A stretch of 64,000 bases of DNA from contig CAWCLK010000006.1 in the NCBI GenBank assembly GCA_963796225.1, positions 124,001 through 188,000 on the forward strand, written 5' to 3'. The position numbers and the translations under genes were made by a program. This document shows positions 62,584-64,000 of the stretch, piece after piece. This stretch comes from CAWCLK01 sp963796225. GTDB lineage: Bacteria; Actinomycetota; Nitriliruptoria; Nitriliruptorales; Nitriliruptoraceae. The stretch's first letter is position 1, and every line of letters begins with the position of its first letter. The notes under the pieces are model-generated. The model was not told the origin of the DNA. It did not search any database and worked only from the letters and a program-made list of their open reading frames with translations.

Positions 62584-63192
62584 TTGCGGCTCTATGACCT
62601 CGGCGGTGACGGGTCCGAGGAGGTCAGCGACCGGATCCTCACGGTCCCGAACCTGCTCTCGTTCGCCCGCCTGCTGATCCTGCCCTTCGTGTACTGGGAG
62701 CTGGCCAGCGGCCGGCTCGCGAGGGGGCTGCTGGTGGGGGTGATCTTCGGGGCGACCGACTGGCTCGACGGGTACGTCGCCCGCAGGTTCAACCAGGTGA
62801 CCCGGCTGGGGCAGCTGCTCGACCCGCTCTCGGACCGGCTGTTCATCATGACCATCGCGGTGGCGCTGGTGGTCTCGGGGCTGCTGCCCTGGTGGCTGGT
62901 CGTCGCCGTCGTCGTGCGGGACCTCGCCCTGCTGCTGATCGGGCTGGTCATGCTGCGCCGGGGCGGCCGCCCGCCGGCCGTGACCCGCCTGGGCAAGACC
63001 GCGACCTTCGGCCTGATGTGGTCCTTCGTGCCGCTGATCGCGGCCGGCATCGTGGGCACGGCCGAGGACCCGCAGCGGGTGCTGTGGCTCATCGGCTTCG
63101 TGATGCTGCTCGTCAGCGTCGTGCTGTACTGGGTGGTGGCCGTGGACTACGCGCGGGGCATCCGGGCCGCCCGTGGGCGCGTCGACGACTAG
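62584..63192 (+). CDS. CDP-alcohol phosphatidyltransferase (PgsA-like)
   Basis: Integral membrane enzyme of phospholipid head-group transfer. The CDP-alcohol motif D-G-x2-A-R-x8-G-x3-D-x3-D is complete in DGYVARRFNQVTRLGQLLDPLSD (by its parts, about residue 61). There are about six hydrophobic helices and 202 residues. TTG 62584 is the start, with AGGAGG at 62572-62577. Phosphatidylglycerophosphate, cardiolipin or phosphatidylinositol synthesis are all possible products. Its TAG stop is part of a TAGGCT element before gcvH. Confidence 0.9.
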   Translation: MRLYDLGGDGSEEVSDRILTVPNLLSFARLLILPFVYWELASGRLARGLLVGVIFGATDWLDGYVARRFNQVTRLGQLLDPLSDRLFIMTIAVALVVSGLLPWWLVVAVVVRDLALLLIGLVMLRRGGRPPAVTRLGKTATFGLMWSFVPLIAAGIVGTAEDPQRVLWLIGFVMLLVSVVLYWVVAVDYARGIRAARGRVDD

Positions 63193-63237
63193 GCTGCCGC
63201 CCCCCATCCTGCCCGTCTGCCGACGAGGAAACGCACC

Positions 63238-63624
63238 GTGTCGACCGACATCCCCAGCGACTGTCGATACACCGAGGCCCACGAGTGGACCCGCGAGGAC
63301 GGCGACGTCGTCCGCATGGGGATCACCCACTTCGCGCAGGACCAGCTCGGGGACGTGGTGTACGTGGACCTGCCCACGGCCGGTGCCGAGGTCGAGCAGG
63401 GCCAGGCCTTCGGCGAGGTCGAGTCCACCAAGTCGGTCAGCGACCTGTTCGCCCCGATCTCGGGCGTGATCCGGGAACGCAACGACGGGCTCGAGGATCG
63501 GCCCGAGCTGATCAACGAGGACCCCTACGGCGAGGGCTGGATGGTGGCGATCGAGCCCCGGGACCGCAGCCAGCTCGACGCCCTGATGGACGCCGAGGCC
63601 TACCAGGCCCACGTCCAGGGCTGA
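63238..63624 (+). CDS. gcvH: Glycine cleavage system H protein
   Basis: Lipoyl carrier of the glycine cleavage complex. The lipoylated lysine is in EVESTKSVSDL (about residue 63). YTEAHEWTR begins the fold, and NEDPYGEGWM is conserved near the end. The length is 128 residues. GTG 63238 follows GAGGAA. Other gcv genes are not adjacent. The next gene is a GarA-like FHA protein, the same neighbour as in mycobacteria (recalled Rv1826-Rv1827). Confidence 0.95.
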   Translation: MSTDIPSDCRYTEAHEWTREDGDVVRMGITHFAQDQLGDVVYVDLPTAGAEVEQGQAFGEVESTKSVSDLFAPISGVIRERNDGLEDRPELINEDPYGEGWMVAIEPRDRSQLDALMDAEAYQAHVQG

Positions 63625-63680
63625 TCCGCGCCCTGTCCGCACCCTGTCCTCGACGGGTGCCCCGGCGCGTCCCGGGCCAG

Positions 63681-63686
63681 TAGGCT
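63681..63686 (+). promoter_or_regulatory. TAGGCT -10-like element upstream of the FHA gene
   Basis: TAGGCT lies in the 151-base gap after gcvH, 90 bases before the ATG at 63776. A TTGACGG stretch at 63714 lies downstream of it and could belong to a second promoter. Confidence 0.35.
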
Positions 63687-63775
63687 GCCCCGGACCGTGA
63701 CCTCGACCTGACGTTGACGGTCGGGGACGCGGCTGCACATGCGCCGGGGCGGCCGCGGAACGCGAAGGAGGGTCG

Positions 63776-64000
63776 ATGTACTGCACGAACTGCGGGACCA
63801 CGGTGCCCGACCACGCCAACTACTGCCCGGCGTGCGGGGCCAAGATCCTGCGCCCCGAAGCCGGCCAGGGCACGACGGCCTCCATCGACCTCACCGGCCT
63901 GGACCAGCGCGAGCACCTCGAGGACCTGCCGTCGCTGTCGCCCGGGACCGGGATGCTGGTCGTGGTGCGTGGCCCCTCCACCGGGGCGCGGTTCCTGCTC
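63776..64000 (+). CDS. Zinc-ribbon plus FHA-domain protein, GarA-like (3' truncated by window edge)
   Basis: It starts at ATG 63776 behind AAGGAGGG. The first 22 residues form a double-CxxC zinc ribbon (CTNCGTTVPDHANYCPACG). A short linker with TTASIDLTG follows, then the beginning of an FHA phosphothreonine-binding domain (TGMLVVVRGPSTGARFLL, about 57-74), cut by the window edge. GarA of mycobacteria, a regulator of glutamate and 2-oxoglutarate metabolism controlled by Ser/Thr kinases, occupies this place but carries a phosphorylatable N-terminus instead. The TT pair in the linker may play that part. Confidence 0.85.
   Translation, partial: MYCTNCGTTVPDHANYCPACGAKILRPEAGQGTTASIDLTGLDQREHLEDLPSLSPGTGMLVVVRGPSTGARFLL

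Overview
This 64 kb window is high-GC actinobacterial chromosome. The evidence is strong G/C bias at third codon positions, frequent GTG/TTG starts, four-base gene overlaps (ATGA, GTGA), and a gene order that, from memory, follows the Mycobacterium pheS-pheT-argCJBDFRGH ... tlyA-ppnK-recN ... pyrG-nudix ... scpA-scpB-rluB-cmk-der block. The other content (liv operon, RimB/M14 genes, Cmk-Der fusion, zinc-ribbon FHA protein) suggests a lineage outside the classical Actinomycetia, possibly Nitriliruptoria-like. I could not run a 16S comparison, so this placement is weak.

Layout. 1-4566: tail of a sensor kinase, then pheS-pheT-arfB. 4601-13403: an ARG box and promoter, then the complete arginine operon argC-J-B-D-F-R-G-H. 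13389-20558: a PAS histidine kinase (minus), DNA polymerase X, 3-methyladenine glycosylase and a PASTA-containing class A PBP (minus). 20768-27784: an orphan secreted protein, then a five-gene branched-chain amino acid type ABC operon. 27861-34267: a small membrane protein, three tandem rRNA promoters and a 16S-23S-5S operon with no tRNA in the spacers. 34271-41199: TPR-like protein, acyl desaturase, a minus-strand group (SCP2-like, RimB-like retropepsin, M14 deacylase, metallo-beta-lactamase fold), RibD-C reductase, two small proteins and tlyA. 41258-48803: nadK, recN, LytM-like protein, pyrG, Nudix hydrolase, DksA/TraR finger, deoA. 48800-55888: a MoxR/DUF58/DUF4129/DUF4350/SpoIIM/RDD membrane cluster. 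55978-64000: scpA-scpB-rluB-aroH-aroA-cmk/der, tRNA-Pro(GGG), a PgsA-like enzyme, gcvH and the start of a zinc-ribbon FHA protein.

The most striking property is that 17 otherwise intact conserved genes are interrupted by about 21 single-base shifts, and every one of them is +1 (one extra base). In each case, removing one base restores a normal-length protein and usually a normal overlap with the next gene. Residual insertion-type sequencing error is the likeliest reason, but the uniform direction deserves checking. Coordinates for these genes span the whole corrected reading.

No mobile element, prophage, CRISPR array or clear defence system was seen. The less ordinary parts are the argC operator architecture, the recurrent TAGGCT promoter element, the RimB/M14 group lacking RimK, the Cmk-Der fusion, and several orphan membrane or secreted proteins.
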